DNA of 58,575 nt from DATAMF01 sp964472565 (GTDB lineage Bacteria; Chloroflexota; Anaerolineae; Aggregatilineales; Aggregatilineaceae): positions 1 to 58,575 of the forward strand of contig CAYYNB010000016.1 of NCBI GenBank assembly GCA_964472565.1, in the 5' to 3' direction. Both the position numbers and the translations under genes were made by a program. The notes under the pieces were generated by a model. It saw only the letters and a list, made by a program, of their open reading frames with translations, ran no database searches and was not told where the DNA came from. Positions 58,013-58,575 of the stretch are shown one piece after another (positions within the stretch are counted from its first letter, which is position 1; every line of letters starts with the position of its first letter).

Positions 58013-58575
58013 ATGGCAACTTATGATGAAGCACGAATCTACGTACAAAGCGGGCGCGGGGGAGATGGTAGGGTCCACTTCCGCCGCGAAAAATATATGC
58101 CGCGCGGCGGTCCATCGGGGGGCGATGGCGGCGACGGCGGCAGTGTGTATTTGATTGTGAAACCCACGATGAACACCCTGATCGACTTTACGCGCGACAA
58201 AAAATTTAAAGCGGACAGTGGATCACCGGGCGGTGTCAGCGATAGAACCGGAAAAACAGGCGACGATTTGTATATCCCCGTTCCCCCCGGCACGATTGTT
58301 CGAGACGACAAAACGGGCGAGTTGATCGCCGATTTAACCGCGCCGGGTATGAAAGTGATGGTCGCCAAAGGTGGGCACGGTGGACGCGGGAATGCGCGTT
58401 TTGTCAGCAGCACCAACCAGGCCCCCCGGATTGCGGATCGAGGTGAACCTGCCGAAGAACGCTGGCTGAAGCTCGAACTCAAACTGCTGGCCGATATTGG
58501 GATCGTTGGGGTGCCTAATGCGGGAAAATCTACCCTGCTATCGGTGATCAGCAATGCCAAACCCAAAATTGCGAA
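58013..58575 (+). CDS. obg: GTPase Obg/CgtA, N-terminal part (3' truncated)
   Basis: Obg is a ribosome-assembly and stress-linked GTPase. The glycine-rich N-terminal Obg fold is seen from MATYDEARIYVQSGRGGDG through RGGPSGGDGGDGGS, KGGHGGRGNARF and GEPAEERWLKLELKLLADIGIVG. The G1 motif GVPNAGKST starts near residue 166. The rest of the G domain lies beyond the window edge. The opening ATG at 58013 sits seven bases after a strong -10 box, without a Shine-Dalgarno site. The gene is clearly functional as far as visible. Confidence 0.94.
   Translation, partial: MATYDEARIYVQSGRGGDGRVHFRREKYMPRGGPSGGDGGDGGSVYLIVKPTMNTLIDFTRDKKFKADSGSPGGVSDRTGKTGDDLYIPVPPGTIVRDDKTGELIADLTAPGMKVMVAKGGHGGRGNARFVSSTNQAPRIADRGEPAEERWLKLELKLLADIGIVGVPNAGKSTLLSVISNAKPKIA

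Overview
This 58.6-kb window is ordinary chromosomal sequence of a GC-rich, free-living bacterium. It most likely belongs to Chloroflexota, probably an Anaerolineae relative. I infer this from gene content rather than from a marker gene: secreted DUF4397 proteins, a short archaeal/Thermotoga-like AhcY, a CASTOR/POLLUX-type channel, a mycobacterial-type adenosine kinase and many dispersed intergenic palindromes. I found no rRNA, tRNA, CRISPR array, integrase or transposase. The window starts inside cydA and ends inside obg. A 100-N scaffold gap lies at 38272-38371.

Region 1 (1-9.8 kb) covers respiration and metal supply. cydA (partial) and cydB are followed by a Fur-family regulator whose TTG start overlaps the cydB stop. 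Next is a nickel/cobalt ECF transporter (NikMN fusion, NikQ, NikO) behind a Fur-like palindrome, then a convergent HAD phosphatase. A cydD-cydC exporter operon follows, with an unrecognised gene between its two halves.

Region 2 (9.8-23.3 kb) holds a small heat-shock protein, a beta-hydroxyacid dehydrogenase, a DUF4397 lipoprotein, a GDP-6-deoxyhexose pair (rmd-like, gmd), tatD, a secreted GH18 chitinase, a short-chain epimerase, a secreted repeat protein, GT2 and GT4 glycosyltransferases and mtnA. Much of it serves cell-surface glycan and exoprotein functions.

Region 3 (23.3-31.6 kb) is accessory. It contains an orphan HicB-like gene between 12-bp direct repeats, a small lipoprotein, and an M1 aminopeptidase with a degenerate trypsin-like N-terminus. 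Two tandem TIR-linker-FGE (formylglycine-generating-enzyme/C-type-lectin fold) proteins follow, each behind the same promoter motif. The last ~40 codons of the second one look like the variable region of a diversity-generating retroelement (DGR). No reverse transcriptase or template repeat is visible in the window. This is the most exciting signal here: a TIR effector apparently joined to a hypervariable binding domain. An orphan CpaF-like ATPase ends the region.

Region 4 (31.6-44.6 kb) has the CASTOR-like channel and an adoK-GNAT-ahcY cluster that would recycle S-adenosylhomocysteine to AMP. It continues with a DUF4397/SH3 exoprotein broken by the gap, a membrane-anchored DsbA-like protein, pyrimidine-nucleoside phosphorylase, DUF4342, an MBL hydrolase and an APH-family kinase.

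Region 5 (44.6-58.6 kb) has a membrane-anchored baseplate-J-like protein and an AT-rich DUF2726 gene inserted ahead of ruvX. Two overlapping single-domain TIR genes follow, then mltG, alaS, an HNH endonuclease with a small partner, a large FtsX-type permease, a GbsR/MarR regulator, a polyprenyl synthetase and obg. Several terminators, promoters and two related families of intergenic palindromes are visible throughout.
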